A DNA stretch of 64,000 nucleotides from Acidobacteriota bacterium. Its GTDB lineage: Bacteria > Acidobacteriota > Terriglobia > Acidiferrales > UBA7541. The first letter of the stretch is position 1. Every line of letters starts with the position of its first letter. The translations under genes were made by a program, and so were the position numbers. Shown one piece after another: positions 17,147 through 26,262 of the stretch. The stretch spans positions 1 through 64,000 of the forward strand of contig QHYZ01000053.1 of NCBI GenBank assembly GCA_003225295.1, written 5' to 3'. Under the pieces are notes generated by a model. The model saw only the letters and a program-made list of their open reading frames with translations, did no database searches and had not been told where the DNA came from.

Positions 17147-18949
17147 ATGAAGTCGAGGCAAGAAATCATCGCCATTATTGTGGTGCTGCTCCTCGGCGCC
17201 ACGATGTACGGATGGTATCGCACGGGGCCGCCGGCAAACGCGCCCGTGACGCCCGACAGGACGAAATATGGAGGCGCCGGGCAGGCGCCGATGGTCGATC
17301 AGACACCCCTCTTGACGGCGCAACGGTTCGCGAAGATGGCCCTCAGCGCGGAAGAACTGCCGTTTGCCCAGGAAGCCTTGCGGCTCGGGGATCAAGAGAT
17401 GGACCTGGCGTTTGCGGCGGCGGTGCGAGAGGCAGAGGGGCATCCGCCGGTGTTGAGCGCCGAAGCCAAGGGGATCCAGGCGCGGCTGCAGCAGGCAGAG
17501 AGGGCCCTCGAAGCGGATGAAGGGCAGGTCAAACAATTGACGGCCCAGGAGGAAAAGGCCACCGGAGAGAAAAGAGACACGCTGGATGATCAACTTGATG
17601 TGGCCAAGGCGCAACTCGAGTTGGATCAGGATGAAGTGGATGACGCGAAGCAAGATCTAATCCGTGCGGGGGGCGATCCGCAGGGCCGTATTCAGACGAT
17701 GGTCGAGGAGCACGAAGCGGCTTCGCACGCCGCGGACAGCCTGAAGGTGACGGTGACCGCGCTGGTGGAAGAGCGCGGGCTGATTCACCGGTTTCAGCAG
17801 TGGTCGGTACTCCATCAGAAACAATTGGATTTGTGGCGCGCCAAGCAGGACGCTGAGTCGCTGGCCGCATCGTTTTCCGCGAAGCACAATGCGATGGAAG
17901 CGCAGATCGCTGCGGCCCGGAGGGAATCGAGCGAGGTGGCCCGTGCCGGAGAGCACGCTAGCGTCGGCCGCGAAGAATCAACCGCACTGCTGAAAGCGAC
18001 CAAGCGGCGTTCGGCCGATGAGAAAGCGCTGGCCGGCTTTGACAAGCGCGTCAATGATGAGAAGCAGCTGGCGGAAGTATACGGCAATTGGATCGAGGTG
18101 ATTGCCGCCAAGCAGCGTTCCGTCGTGCACGGCGTACTGACCGGGCTAGCCGTCATATTGGGAATCTTGCTGATCGGACTGTTCTTCGATAACTGGCTTG
18201 AGCGCTTGCTGGGAAGGACCTCGCTGGATCGTCGGCAGGTCGAAACGCTGCGCACGGTGACGAGCGTGGCAGTGCAGTTCTTTGCGGTGCTTTTCATCCT
18301 GCTCGTGATTTTCGGGCCGCCCAGCCAGCTGGGAACGTTCCTTGGGCTTGCCGGCGCGGGTCTCACTGTTGCGCTAAAGGATTTCATTGTGGCCTTCATT
18401 GGCTGGCTGGTGCTGATGGGGAAAAATGGGATCCGCCTGGGCGATTGGGTGGAGATCAACGGCGTCACCGGAGAGGTGGTCGAGCTCAACATGTTTCACA
18501 CCGTGCTGCTCGAAACCGGGAATTGGACTGATTCCGGCCATCCCACGGGGCGCCGCGTCACGTTCACGAATAGCTTTTCCATCGAAGGCCACTACTTCAA
18601 TTTTTCAACTTCCGGCCAGTGGCTCTGGGATGAACTGCAAGTTGTGCTGCCGGCGGGACAGGATCCCTATCCCATCGTCGATGCGATACAGAAAAAAGTT
18701 GCCGAAGCTACCGCTGAAAGTGCAAAGCAAGCCGAGCAGGAGTGGCAACATGCGGCGCGTTCCCGCGACATGCGTTCACTCTCTGCGGCGCCGGCAATCA
18801 ATGTCAAGCCGGTGATCGGTGGGATCGAAATCGCCGTGCGCTACGTCACTCGTGCCAACGAACGGTACCAGTTGCGCGCCAAGCTCAATCAAGCGGCCGT
18901 GGACCTGCTCGGACAGAGGGGCGCGCCGCCAGTGACGAAACAAGCTTGA
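17147..18949 (+). CDS. Large MscS-family mechanosensitive ion channel
   Basis: 600 residues. A membrane helix near residues 7-24 is followed by a long periplasmic, Glu/Lys/Gln-rich coiled-coil region (about 60-320). Three membrane helices (about 325-347, 370-392 and 397-425) and the MscS pore/beta domain follow: GLAGAGLTVALKDFIVAFIGW, then GIRLGDWVEINGVTGEVVELN, and RRVTFTNSFSIEG. The C-terminal domain contains another coiled-coil piece. MscS channels release solutes upon osmotic downshock. The ATG at 17147 has AGAGG upstream. The extended N-terminal domain is like that of MscK/YbiO-type channels. Confidence 0.92.
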   Translation: MKSRQEIIAIIVVLLLGATMYGWYRTGPPANAPVTPDRTKYGGAGQAPMVDQTPLLTAQRFAKMALSAEELPFAQEALRLGDQEMDLAFAAAVREAEGHPPVLSAEAKGIQARLQQAERALEADEGQVKQLTAQEEKATGEKRDTLDDQLDVAKAQLELDQDEVDDAKQDLIRAGGDPQGRIQTMVEEHEAASHAADSLKVTVTALVEERGLIHRFQQWSVLHQKQLDLWRAKQDAESLAASFSAKHNAMEAQIAAARRESSEVARAGEHASVGREESTALLKATKRRSADEKALAGFDKRVNDEKQLAEVYGNWIEVIAAKQRSVVHGVLTGLAVILGILLIGLFFDNWLERLLGRTSLDRRQVETLRTVTSVAVQFFAVLFILLVIFGPPSQLGTFLGLAGAGLTVALKDFIVAFIGWLVLMGKNGIRLGDWVEINGVTGEVVELNMFHTVLLETGNWTDSGHPTGRRVTFTNSFSIEGHYFNFSTSGQWLWDELQVVLPAGQDPYPIVDAIQKKVAEATAESAKQAEQEWQHAARSRDMRSLSAAPAINVKPVIGGIEIAVRYVTRANERYQLRAKLNQAAVDLLGQRGAPPVTKQA

Positions 18950-18976
18950 GTTCTCTAGATTGTTCCGGTTATCTCG

Positions 18977-19684
18977 CTAAGAGCCGGCTGACATTTTCTT
19001 CAACTCGGCAAGCATCTCCTGAAAAACTTTGGCATTCGCTTCCTGCAACCTCAGGCCTTGTTCGAGGATTTGCGCGTTGCGCTCCGCGATTTGTCCATTC
19101 CGCTCGGAGATTTGCAGAGTGCGTTCGCTGCGCTGATTGATGACCTTCAGTTTGCGGTTGTACCGCGCCAGGCTGAACAGCAGGACGAACAAGATCAGCA
19201 CAAAGATGCCGAGTGATGCGAAGCCCATCAGCACTGGCCAGACGGCGAGGCCTGGAATGCGGGCGCGTACCTGCTGAAAGTATTTCTCCGAGGTCAGCCA
19301 CTCCCGAGTCCGCGGATTCCAGTACAAAGTGTTTGTGGTGTTCCACTGGGTGTAGCTGCGGGCATAGGTCCAGTAGAAGTTGTCCGTGAGGCCTTGTAAC
19401 TCCACTTCGACGGTTCCCATCGAGATGCCATCTTGATTGACGGCGGAGAAATCCTCGACGACTCCATTGCGAACGAGGAGGTCTCCATCAAAGGGAAAAC
19501 GCTTCGTGGCGAAGTGATACTGGTGATCCTTCACTCTTTCAAATTTGAGTGTGTTGGGATCCGCTTTTTGCGCCTGTTCCCAAGCAACAAGCAGGCCCTC
19601 CTCCGATTTCTGAGCACTTGCGGACGGAATCCGTGGAGCGAAGAGCAGCAACACGATGGCCAATGCAGCTACGGTGGTTCGCAT
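18977..19684 (-). CDS. Exported/membrane protein with C-terminal coiled coil, unknown function
   Basis: 235 residues from the ATG at 19684, which has CGGAG six bases upstream; a longer frame to 19756 lacks this signal. A signal peptide (TTVAALAIVLLLFAPRIPSASA) is followed by a soluble domain of about 120 residues (WEQAQKADPNTLKFERV, then GTVEVELQGLTDNFYW), a membrane helix (AVWPVLMGFASLGIFVLILF) and a cytoplasmic coiled coil with repeated ISERNGQIAERNAQILEQG-type heptads. I recognise no family. It is convergent with the MscS gene, 27 bases away. Confidence 0.75.
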   Translation of the reverse strand: MRTTVAALAIVLLLFAPRIPSASAQKSEEGLLVAWEQAQKADPNTLKFERVKDHQYHFATKRFPFDGDLLVRNGVVEDFSAVNQDGISMGTVEVELQGLTDNFYWTYARSYTQWNTTNTLYWNPRTREWLTSEKYFQQVRARIPGLAVWPVLMGFASLGIFVLILFVLLFSLARYNRKLKVINQRSERTLQISERNGQIAERNAQILEQGLRLQEANAKVFQEMLAELKKMSAGS

Positions 19685-19774
19685 GTTTTGCTCCGAAGAA
19701 TTTAGAGTACTCAGGATATAAGCTTGCCGCGTTTGGCGGCTGCTTGCGGAGCCCATGGTGTGATTGAATGCTTA

Positions 19775-19909
19775 CTACAATCCTGATCTACAAACAGAGG
19801 CTGCGAGCTCTTGCCCGGATGTCAATCCGTACACGGGTGGCGTCGGCACGCCGAGCATTCCAAGGTAAAGATGGATCTGTCCGCGGTGATGGATTTCGTG
19901 CTCCACCAT
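19775..19909 (-). pseudogene. Remnant of a DinB-family protein (C-terminal piece)
   Basis: A 44-residue frame reading MVEHEIHHRGQIHLYLGMLG, then VPTPPVYGLTSGQEL. This is the characteristic C-terminal end of DinB/YfiT-like four-helix metalloproteins, including the second metal-ligand stretch HEIHHRGQ. A TGA lies directly upstream in frame, and the upstream DNA belongs to the MFS gene, so the N-terminal two thirds are missing. Confidence 0.6.
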
Positions 19910-19943
19910 TCAGCGCGGCCATTGCCATCTGGCGACTTCCGCC

Positions 19944-21254
19944 CTAGCGCATCAGCTGACGCGCGCGAATGGCAGAAACCGTTGCACCGGTGTAGAGCAA
20001 CGCGAGAAGCGCGTACCCGGCAATCAGGCCGGCACCCTCGGCCACCCATCCCAACGCAATGCTCATCGAAAGCTGTACCACCGTCGTTAGAATGGCCATT
20101 GCCGACTGCGTTCTCCCCATGAAGTGACGCGGCACGATAGTCATCAGCGAAGACTGCGCCACAACTCCACCGAGCGCGCGGCAGAAGCCAAACAGAATCT
20201 GCATCATCACCGCTCCCACAAGAAAGGCGACGAACGGAGTTGCCATGTGTCCCGCCGCGAGTCCGGCGCACGCCGCAACATACAGCGGCATGCGCAAAGC
20301 TGACCGCAATTGGCTGGCGATTAAACCGCCAATAATCGCGCCGGTCGCCCAGCCTGCTTCCAAGAAACCCAGCCCCCGGGGACCGGAATGCAGAATATCG
20401 TTGGCCAGCGCTACCAGCACGACGTTGGCGCTTACCACGCCTGCCATCATTACGGAGTGCGTAATCCCCAGTGCGCGCACCAGCGGCTGCTGCCGCAGAT
20501 ACGCGAAGCCTTCCTTCATGTCGGCGTAAACGGCTAGCGACAGGCCCGCTTCCGCGACTTCCGGATTTTCTCCGGTCTCTAGCGCCTCGGCCGTCGCTTC
20601 GGTGGCTTCGTTATACTCCCGCGGATATTTCTGACTCTCCCGCGGCGAGACGTATCCTCGGCGCACCTGATAGAGACAGTACGCCGACACGAAATAAGTT
20701 GCACCATCGATCACCAGAATTCCCGCGATTCCCACCGTGTTGTAAAGGAAGCCGACGAAAGCGCCCGCAATAAGCATCCCGCTCTGTACACCGACCAGCA
20801 CTGCCGCATTTGCTCCTGTGAATTGGCTCGCGGGAATCACCTCCTGGACCAGTGCGTTTACCGTGGCCCAGTACATCGCGGAGCCAACGCCGGTGACGAG
20901 GGTCATGGCGTAAAGGTGCCACAGCTGCAGATGGCCCCGCCACGCGACGTACGCCGTGGCCAGGACGAAAAAGGCGCGCACGAAATCGAGCAAGACTCCC
21001 AGGTAGCGCCGGTCGATTCGATCGATCAGCACGCCGCCGAGGAACGGCACGAAAAGTCCCGGCAGAGTCATGACGATGACTTGCCCGCTGACCTTCATGG
21101 TCGAGTGCGTTGCCGCCAGGATGTACCAGCTCACGCCCGCGAAGTTCATCCCGCTGCCGAAGAGCGACACGAACATTGCGAGAAAAAAATAGCGGAAGCC
21201 GCGCTGCGCCCAGATCAGCTTCCAGTCCACGCGGTGTGTCGGGGTGGTGGCCAT
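19944..21254 (-). CDS. MFS transporter (EntS / MFS_3-like exporter)
   Basis: 436 residues with about twelve membrane helices. Loop motifs typical of the major facilitator superfamily are visible: FLGGVLIDRIDRRYLGVLLD (loop 2-3) and RHFMGRTQSAMA in the second half. The fold and length match MFS_3/EntS-type exporters of small molecules such as siderophores, but the substrate is not evident. Between the two halves lies a cytoplasmic, acidic loop (NEATEATAEALETGENPEVAEAG). The DinB remnant follows 35 bases downstream. Confidence 0.88.
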   Translation of the reverse strand: MATTPTHRVDWKLIWAQRGFRYFFLAMFVSLFGSGMNFAGVSWYILAATHSTMKVSGQVIVMTLPGLFVPFLGGVLIDRIDRRYLGVLLDFVRAFFVLATAYVAWRGHLQLWHLYAMTLVTGVGSAMYWATVNALVQEVIPASQFTGANAAVLVGVQSGMLIAGAFVGFLYNTVGIAGILVIDGATYFVSAYCLYQVRRGYVSPRESQKYPREYNEATEATAEALETGENPEVAEAGLSLAVYADMKEGFAYLRQQPLVRALGITHSVMMAGVVSANVVLVALANDILHSGPRGLGFLEAGWATGAIIGGLIASQLRSALRMPLYVAACAGLAAGHMATPFVAFLVGAVMMQILFGFCRALGGVVAQSSLMTIVPRHFMGRTQSAMAILTTVVQLSMSIALGWVAEGAGLIAGYALLALLYTGATVSAIRARQLMR

Positions 21255-21382
21255 CGAATCTATTAGCTTACTATCGTATCCTGGAGCGCCTTGATCTCAG
21301 AAGGAACGGAGGACGAGGCTCATAGAAAACAAAGTCCATGACGAAAAAAATCGGAGAGCAGCCAGAGTTGGAGAATTAATTC

Positions 21383-21991
21383 GTGGGAAACGAAGCGCGT
21401 TGCAGCGTGCGGTTCGGCAAGCAGCAGTCAGAGGGCAAAGCATTGCTCGAAACGAGCGAGATTCTCTTCCGTGGCGATTTCCGGCTGACGATTCCCTTTT
21501 CCACAATCAAATCGGCGAAAGCCGTGGATGGAGAACTCCGCTTGCAAACCGCGGAAGGGCTCGCGGTTTTCTGTCTCGGCGCGACGGCCGAGAAGTGGTG
21601 CGAGAAAATTCTTCACCCCAAATCGCGCCTGGAAAAACTTGGCGTGAAGCCCGGAGCGAGAGTTTCCTTGCTCGGTGATCTCGATACCGGATTTCTCGCG
21701 GAAATAGGCAATCTCACCAAGGTCGTAAGCAAGAACAAAGTTGCGGCCGACTCGGAATGGATCTTTCTCGCTGTCGATTCGAAGGGAGATCTCGGCGCCC
21801 TATCTAAAATCTCGAAACCCATGGAAGGCGCGGTCGCGCTTTGGACCGTCTATCCCAAGGGACAAAAGCACATCACCGAAAATGATGTGCTCGGCGCGGG
21901 CCGGAAGTGCGGCTTAAAGGATGTGAAAGTCGTCGCCTTTTCCCCCACGCACACCGCGCTTAAATTCGTCATTCCAAGGTCTGCTCGCTAA
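21383..21991 (+). CDS. DUF3052-like protein
   Basis: 202 residues from a GTG start. The central and C-terminal parts resemble DUF3052: LEKLGVKPGARVSLLGDLD, then SEWIFLAVDSKGDL, VALWTVYPKGQKHITENDV and GLKDVKVVAFSPTHTALKFV. An extra N-terminal domain of about 75 residues precedes it (FRGDFRLTIPFSTIKSA). No signal peptide or catalytic motif is seen. Function unknown. Confidence 0.75.
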   Translation: MGNEARCSVRFGKQQSEGKALLETSEILFRGDFRLTIPFSTIKSAKAVDGELRLQTAEGLAVFCLGATAEKWCEKILHPKSRLEKLGVKPGARVSLLGDLDTGFLAEIGNLTKVVSKNKVAADSEWIFLAVDSKGDLGALSKISKPMEGAVALWTVYPKGQKHITENDVLGAGRKCGLKDVKVVAFSPTHTALKFVIPRSAR

Positions 21992-22573
21992 TCGATTTTT
22001 CAATTCGGCGACAGCCCTCTCGGGCTTCTCCAGTGGGTAGCAAGGGGCACCGTTGCATTCACACGCCGCCTGCGCGAGTCATCCGTACCTGTGCCTGCGA
22101 ACAATTGTCCCCATGCGTCCTCGAAGCGATAACGACCTGCTTTGTTTCCTTTTCTCCTGCCGTCACTGCGCACCTCGACTAACGTCTGATGCGGCACTGC
22201 GCCACCACATGATCAGCGTCCTTTAGAAGCCTCCTATCGCGGCGCACCATCCGGAACATCACCCAACGGGCTGCCATCATGATCGAGGGAAGAATAAAAT
22301 CAAAGACCACGCGCCGAACGGCGATGAAGCAGCGCCTAGTAAACGAGGATGGCGTCTTTCTCCGACGAAAAAAATCATGAGCACGGTGGTGAGAGGGAAG
22401 ACAGACAATTCCATCGAGCGGCTTGATCTGGACGCGCCTTGGTCTCGGCGCCCGCCAAATAGGAGCGCGTAGCTAGCGGACCGTTGTTGCTCTAGGCTTT
22501 CTATCTTCAAAAAGCTATAACTGCCTTGCGATTGTTTATCGACAGAAAGTTCCACGATTTTGCATTCGTGCGT
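21992..22573. other. Gene-free stretch of about 580 bases
   Basis: Only short, unsupported frames on either strand. Base composition is less GC-rich than the neighbours, and I find no terminator, repeat or RNA motif. It directly precedes the decayed ABC ATPase gene and may be eroded coding DNA. Confidence 0.4.
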
Positions 22574-23574
22574 ATGATCAACGTGATGACCTCCCTGTTG
22601 GAAGTGAGCGGATTGACCGTGGAACTGCCCACCGTAGCCGGATGGGTGCGGCCGGTAAACGAGGTGTCGCTGCGCATCGACGCGGGCGAATCGCTGGGCC
22701 TGGTCGGGGAATCCGGCAGCGGGAAGACCATGTTGTCGCTGGCCGTGATGGGATTACTCCCGCCCGGGGCACGTGTGAGCGGCGAAGCAACGTTGACGGC
22801 CGAATCGTCCGCGAAAAATTTGACCACGCTTACCGAACGCCAATGGCGCGACGTTCGCGGCAGTGAGGTTTCCATGGTCTTTCAGGAGCCCATGACCTCG
22901 CTGAACCCGGTTATGCGCGCCGGCGCACAGATTGAAGAAGCGATACGCGCGCATCAGCCGCAACTGCGTGCCAACGAAGCGAAACGCAGGACTATCGAAG
23001 CCTTGCGGCGCGCCGCAGTCCCTGAACCCGAAATCCGTGCAGAACAATTTCCGGGGCCTTCGGCAACGGGTCATGATTGCCATGGCGCTGGCCGCGGGGC
23101 CGTGGCTGCTGATCGCCGACGAGCCGACAACCGCGCTCGACGTGACGGTGCAAAACAAATCCTGGATCTGCTGGACCGCCTCCGACGTGAACTGCGACTC
23201 GGTCTGCTTTTCATCACCCACGATCTGGGCGTCGTTGCGCAAGTGGCCGAGCGCGTTGCCGTGATGTACGCGGGCCGCATCATCGAACAAGGGCCCGCCA
23301 GTGAAGTCCTGCCGATGAACCGGTCTCGGCTCTGGATGTCTCCGTCGGCGCGCAAGTTCTTCTCCTGTTGCAGGACCTCCAGCGCGAATTCGCGCTCACC
23401 TACATTTTCATCTCCCACAGCTTACCGGTAGTGGCGCAGGTCGCCACGCGCATCGCCGTCATGCGCGCCGGCCAATTCGTCGAAACCGGCCCCGTTGATA
23501 AAGTTCTCCACCAGCCGCAGCACGACTACACCCGCGAACTGCTTTCCGCCGTCCCGGAGTTACCGCGAGCGTGA
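22574..23574 (+). pseudogene. Decayed double-ATPase gene of a peptide/nickel-type ABC importer (GsiA/DppD-DppF-like)
   Basis: The first domain begins MTSLLEVSGLTVELP, with Walker A GESGSGKTM and the Q-loop [10 protein letters not shown]. At about 23050 the frame breaks: the signature [12 protein letters not shown] and Walker [14 protein letters not shown] are read in a different frame. Near 23150 the first frame returns with [20 protein letters not shown] and [20 protein letters not shown]. At about 23320 a third frame starts abruptly inside Walker B of a second domain ([20 protein letters not shown]) and runs to ...[17 protein letters not shown]. Hence two compensating frameshifts plus an internal deletion of roughly 300 codons that removed most of domain 2. 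No permease or binding-protein genes remain nearby. Sequencing error could explain the small shifts but not the deletion. Confidence 0.82.
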
Positions 23575-23636
23575 CTTTTCCCGAGAGCTAGACCAATCCT
23601 CAGCCATTCATTTTCCTTAGAACGGGTTACTGAAAA

Positions 23637-23666
23637 CTGACAACATTTTCCTTATTGCGCTACAAT
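23637..23666 (+). promoter_or_regulatory. Strong sigma-70-like promoter of the Yip1 gene
   Basis: CTGACA (23637-23642) and TACAAT (23661-23666), each one base from consensus, are 18 bases apart, about 90 bases before the start codon. Confidence 0.6.
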
Positions 23667-23755
23667 CCCACCCACCTGAAATGTTCCCGGGTGCTCGTGC
23701 GTAGTCCTTACTTGAGAAGGCAGACTTAGGAAACCTTGTGGTGGAGGAGTCCTCG

Positions 23756-24505
23756 ATGGCTACAACCCCCGTTCCCGCTTCGGAGGCGCAAGCTCGTTCT
23801 ATTAGTTCGTTCGGCCGAATCATCGGCGTTTTCTTCTCGCCGCAAAACACCTTTGAAGACATCGTCAGGAAACCCACTTGGGTGCTGCCGATTGTTCTTC
23901 TGACGGTTCTCAGCCTTGCGGTCAGCTTCTGCATCAATCAGCGGATCAATTGGCGCGAATTTATGAGTCAGCAAATCGAGAAGAGTCCGCGCTCGGCGCA
24001 GATGTCGGCCGAGCAGAAGCAGCAGCAGATCGAAGGCGGCGCCAAATTCTCTCCCGTCTTCACCTACTGCGTCGGCCTGCTGGGCCCCATTCTGGGCGCG
24101 TTAATCGTTGGTTTGGTAATGTGGGGAGCCTACAGTCTCCTGGGCGGGGCAAGCACTAATTTCGGCATTGCATTCAGCATTACCTCGCATGCGTTTCTTA
24201 CCGGGCTAGTCAGCAGTCCTCTTTTCATCCTGATCCTGTATTTGAAGCCGTACGGCACGATCGATCTTGAAAACCCAGTGGCTACAAATGTGGCAGCAAT
24301 CTTGCCCGACGACTCCGCGAAGTGGCTGGTGGCACTCTCGAAGTCATTCGATGTTTTCACATTTTGGACGGTAATTTTGCTGGCGATTGGGTTTGCCGCC
24401 GTGAGCCCGAAAAAACTGAAGGGGTCCAAGACCTACACAATTGCCTTTGGCGTTTGGGCGGCCTTTGTGGTGCTCCGCGTATGCTGGGCGTTTATCTTCT
24501 CCTGA
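23756..24505 (+). CDS. Yip1-domain membrane protein
   Basis: 249 residues from the ATG at 23756, which follows GGAGG at a suitable distance; an upstream GTG at 23738 would include the ribosome site itself. The protein has five predicted membrane helices and the Yip1 layout: RIIGVFFSPQNTFEDIVRKPTW at the start, then helices at about 40-60, 95-120, 135-160, 195-215 and 225-245. Bacterial Yip1 proteins are of unknown function. Monocistronic, with its own promoter. Confidence 0.85.
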   Translation: MATTPVPASEAQARSISSFGRIIGVFFSPQNTFEDIVRKPTWVLPIVLLTVLSLAVSFCINQRINWREFMSQQIEKSPRSAQMSAEQKQQQIEGGAKFSPVFTYCVGLLGPILGALIVGLVMWGAYSLLGGASTNFGIAFSITSHAFLTGLVSSPLFILILYLKPYGTIDLENPVATNVAAILPDDSAKWLVALSKSFDVFTFWTVILLAIGFAAVSPKKLKGSKTYTIAFGVWAAFVVLRVCWAFIFS

Positions 24506-24562
24506 TACACTGAAGTAGGACGGGCATTTTTGCCTGTCCTACTCTCGGGTATTCAGTCGAAG

Positions 24563-25699
24563 ATGAATTTTTCGTTTGAAGCAGCGAAGACCGACCCGTC
24601 AGGCGCGCGTTGCGGGCGCTGGATGACGCCGCATGGCGCGATCGAGACGCCGGCGTTCATGCCTGTGGGCACCCAGGCGACCGTCAAGGGGCTCACCCAA
24701 GAAGCGCTCGAAGAGCTCGGCGCAGGAATCATTCTTGCAAATACCTATCATCTCTATCTTCGTCCCGGGCACGAATTGGTGCGCAGGCTTGGCGGGCTCC
24801 ATCGATTCATGTCCTGGCCGCGCGCCATCCTCACGGATTCCGGCGGCTACCAGGTCTTCAGCCTTTCCAAATTGCGAAAAATAACCGATGAGGGCGTGCG
24901 CTTCCGCTCCCATCTCGATGGCTCCGAACATCTCCTTACGCCGGAAAAAGCCGCGGAGATCCAGCTGGCCCTGGGGTCCGACATTGCCATGGTCCTCGAT
25001 GAATGTATCGGAACACCCGCGCCCCGCGAGAAAGCCGAAGCCGCGCTGAAGCGCACCACCGAATGGGCACGCCGCGCGCGACTGTATTTCGAGGAATGCA
25101 CGCGACGTAACGGAAATCTCAGCCAATGGCAATTCGGCATCGTGCAAGGCGCCACGTTTGCCGATTTGCGCCGCGAAAGTGCGCGGCAGCTTCTCGATCT
25201 CGATTTTCCCGGCTACGCGGTCGGCGGCCTTGCTGTCGGCGAGCCCCAGGAAATGACCTGTGAAATGACCGCCGAAGTAACCGCGCTGCTGCCCAAGGGC
25301 CGCCCGCGGTATCTCATGGGCGTGGGCCGCCCCGAACAGCTCGCGGACTATGTCGCGCTGGGCATCGACATGATGGACTGCGTCCTGCCGACACGCGCCG
25401 CGCGTCATGCCTGCCTGTACACCTCCGCCGGCCGCGTGCTCATCAAGAACGCGCGCTACGCCCAGGATCAGCTGCCCATTGATCCCAACTGCTCTTGCCG
25501 CGTCTGCCGTCGCTACTCGCGTGCCTATCTTCGCCATCTTTTCACCGCCGGAGAACTTACCGGGGCGGTTCTCGCCACCCACCACAATGTCCACTTTTAC
25601 CTTGACATAATGCGCCAAATCCGCAAAGCTATCGAGTTTGGGAACCTAGCGAATTTCTCATCTGACATGCACGCGCGCTATACGGCGGGTCCGGCCTAA
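24563..25699 (+). CDS. tgt: tRNA-guanine transglycosylase
   Basis: 378 residues from the ATG MNFSFEAAKTD; a longer frame to 24530 adds a non-conserved tail. Tgt exchanges guanine 34 for preQ1 in Asp, Asn, His and Tyr tRNAs on the way to queuosine. Visible motifs: HGAIETPAFMPVGTQATVK, the catalytic DSGGYQVFSL, FGIVQGA, the VGGLAVGE loop, the nucleophile region IDMMDCVLPTR, and the zinc site CSCRVC with the following histidine in YLRHL. A strong terminator follows at 25761. Confidence 0.97.
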   Translation: MNFSFEAAKTDPSGARCGRWMTPHGAIETPAFMPVGTQATVKGLTQEALEELGAGIILANTYHLYLRPGHELVRRLGGLHRFMSWPRAILTDSGGYQVFSLSKLRKITDEGVRFRSHLDGSEHLLTPEKAAEIQLALGSDIAMVLDECIGTPAPREKAEAALKRTTEWARRARLYFEECTRRNGNLSQWQFGIVQGATFADLRRESARQLLDLDFPGYAVGGLAVGEPQEMTCEMTAEVTALLPKGRPRYLMGVGRPEQLADYVALGIDMMDCVLPTRAARHACLYTSAGRVLIKNARYAQDQLPIDPNCSCRVCRRYSRAYLRHLFTAGELTGAVLATHHNVHFYLDIMRQIRKAIEFGNLANFSSDMHARYTAGPA

Positions 25700-25760
25700 G
25701 GGTAGAACTTCTTGCAGTGCGTGGGCCGTCCGCGGGGCACCAAGAGCAGTGAAAGTCGTA

Positions 25761-25807
25761 GCCATACCGGGGTCCGCAGCTCGCCCCCGGTACGGCGTTT
25801 TTATTTT
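25761..25807 (+). terminator. Intrinsic terminator of tgt
   Basis: GCCATACCGGGG pairs with CCCCGGTACGGC (one A-C mismatch) and is followed by GTTTTTATTTT. It lies 62 bases after the tgt stop and separates tgt from yajC. Confidence 0.85.
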
Positions 25808-25908
25808 CCCAGAGTGCAGTAGAGGCGTCGGGTTCATCAGGGTTGCCGGTAAAGAAAAGCATTTTCTTGAAACTAAGAACTGACAACTGCTAGCGGCTTT
25901 TCAGGACG

Positions 25909-26223
25909 ATGATGACAGCGATGATTTTTCAGGCTTCTGGCGGTGGGGGCTTTGGCGGCTTCCTGATCCCGCTCGGTCTTATGTTTGCCATCATGTATTT
26001 CATGGTGATCATGCCGCAGCAGCGCCAGCGCAAGAAAGTGCAGGCCATGCTCGCGGAGCTCAAGTCCGGCGACAAAGTGATCACCAGCGGCGGCATGTAT
26101 GGCACTGTTAATGGTATCGATGGCGATTCGGTCATTCTGAAAATCTCTGCCGAACCGCAGGTTAAAATTCGTGTCTCGCGTGCGGCGATTGCTCAGGTGG
26201 AGGCGTCGGAAGATGCAAAATAA
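25909..26223 (+). CDS. yajC: Sec translocon accessory protein YajC
   Basis: 104 residues: one N-terminal membrane helix (FLIPLGLMFAIMYFMVIMPQQ) followed by the YajC cytoplasmic domain with RKKVQAMLAELKSGDKVITSGGMYG. The MPQQRQRKK sequence after the helix is diagnostic. YajC binds SecDF and supports protein export. It lies 39 bases before secD, as in most bacteria. Confidence 0.95.
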   Translation: MMTAMIFQASGGGGFGGFLIPLGLMFAIMYFMVIMPQQRQRKKVQAMLAELKSGDKVITSGGMYGTVNGIDGDSVILKISAEPQVKIRVSRAAIAQVEASEDAK

Positions 26224-26262
26224 TCCCACCCTTCGCTGGACGACAGGCCTTACTTTCTGACC

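Noticed and set aside
24599-25618. 339-codon open frame antisense to tgt
   Set aside because: It mirrors a complete, well-conserved tgt; high GC leaves long open antisense frames, and the product has no recognisable features.
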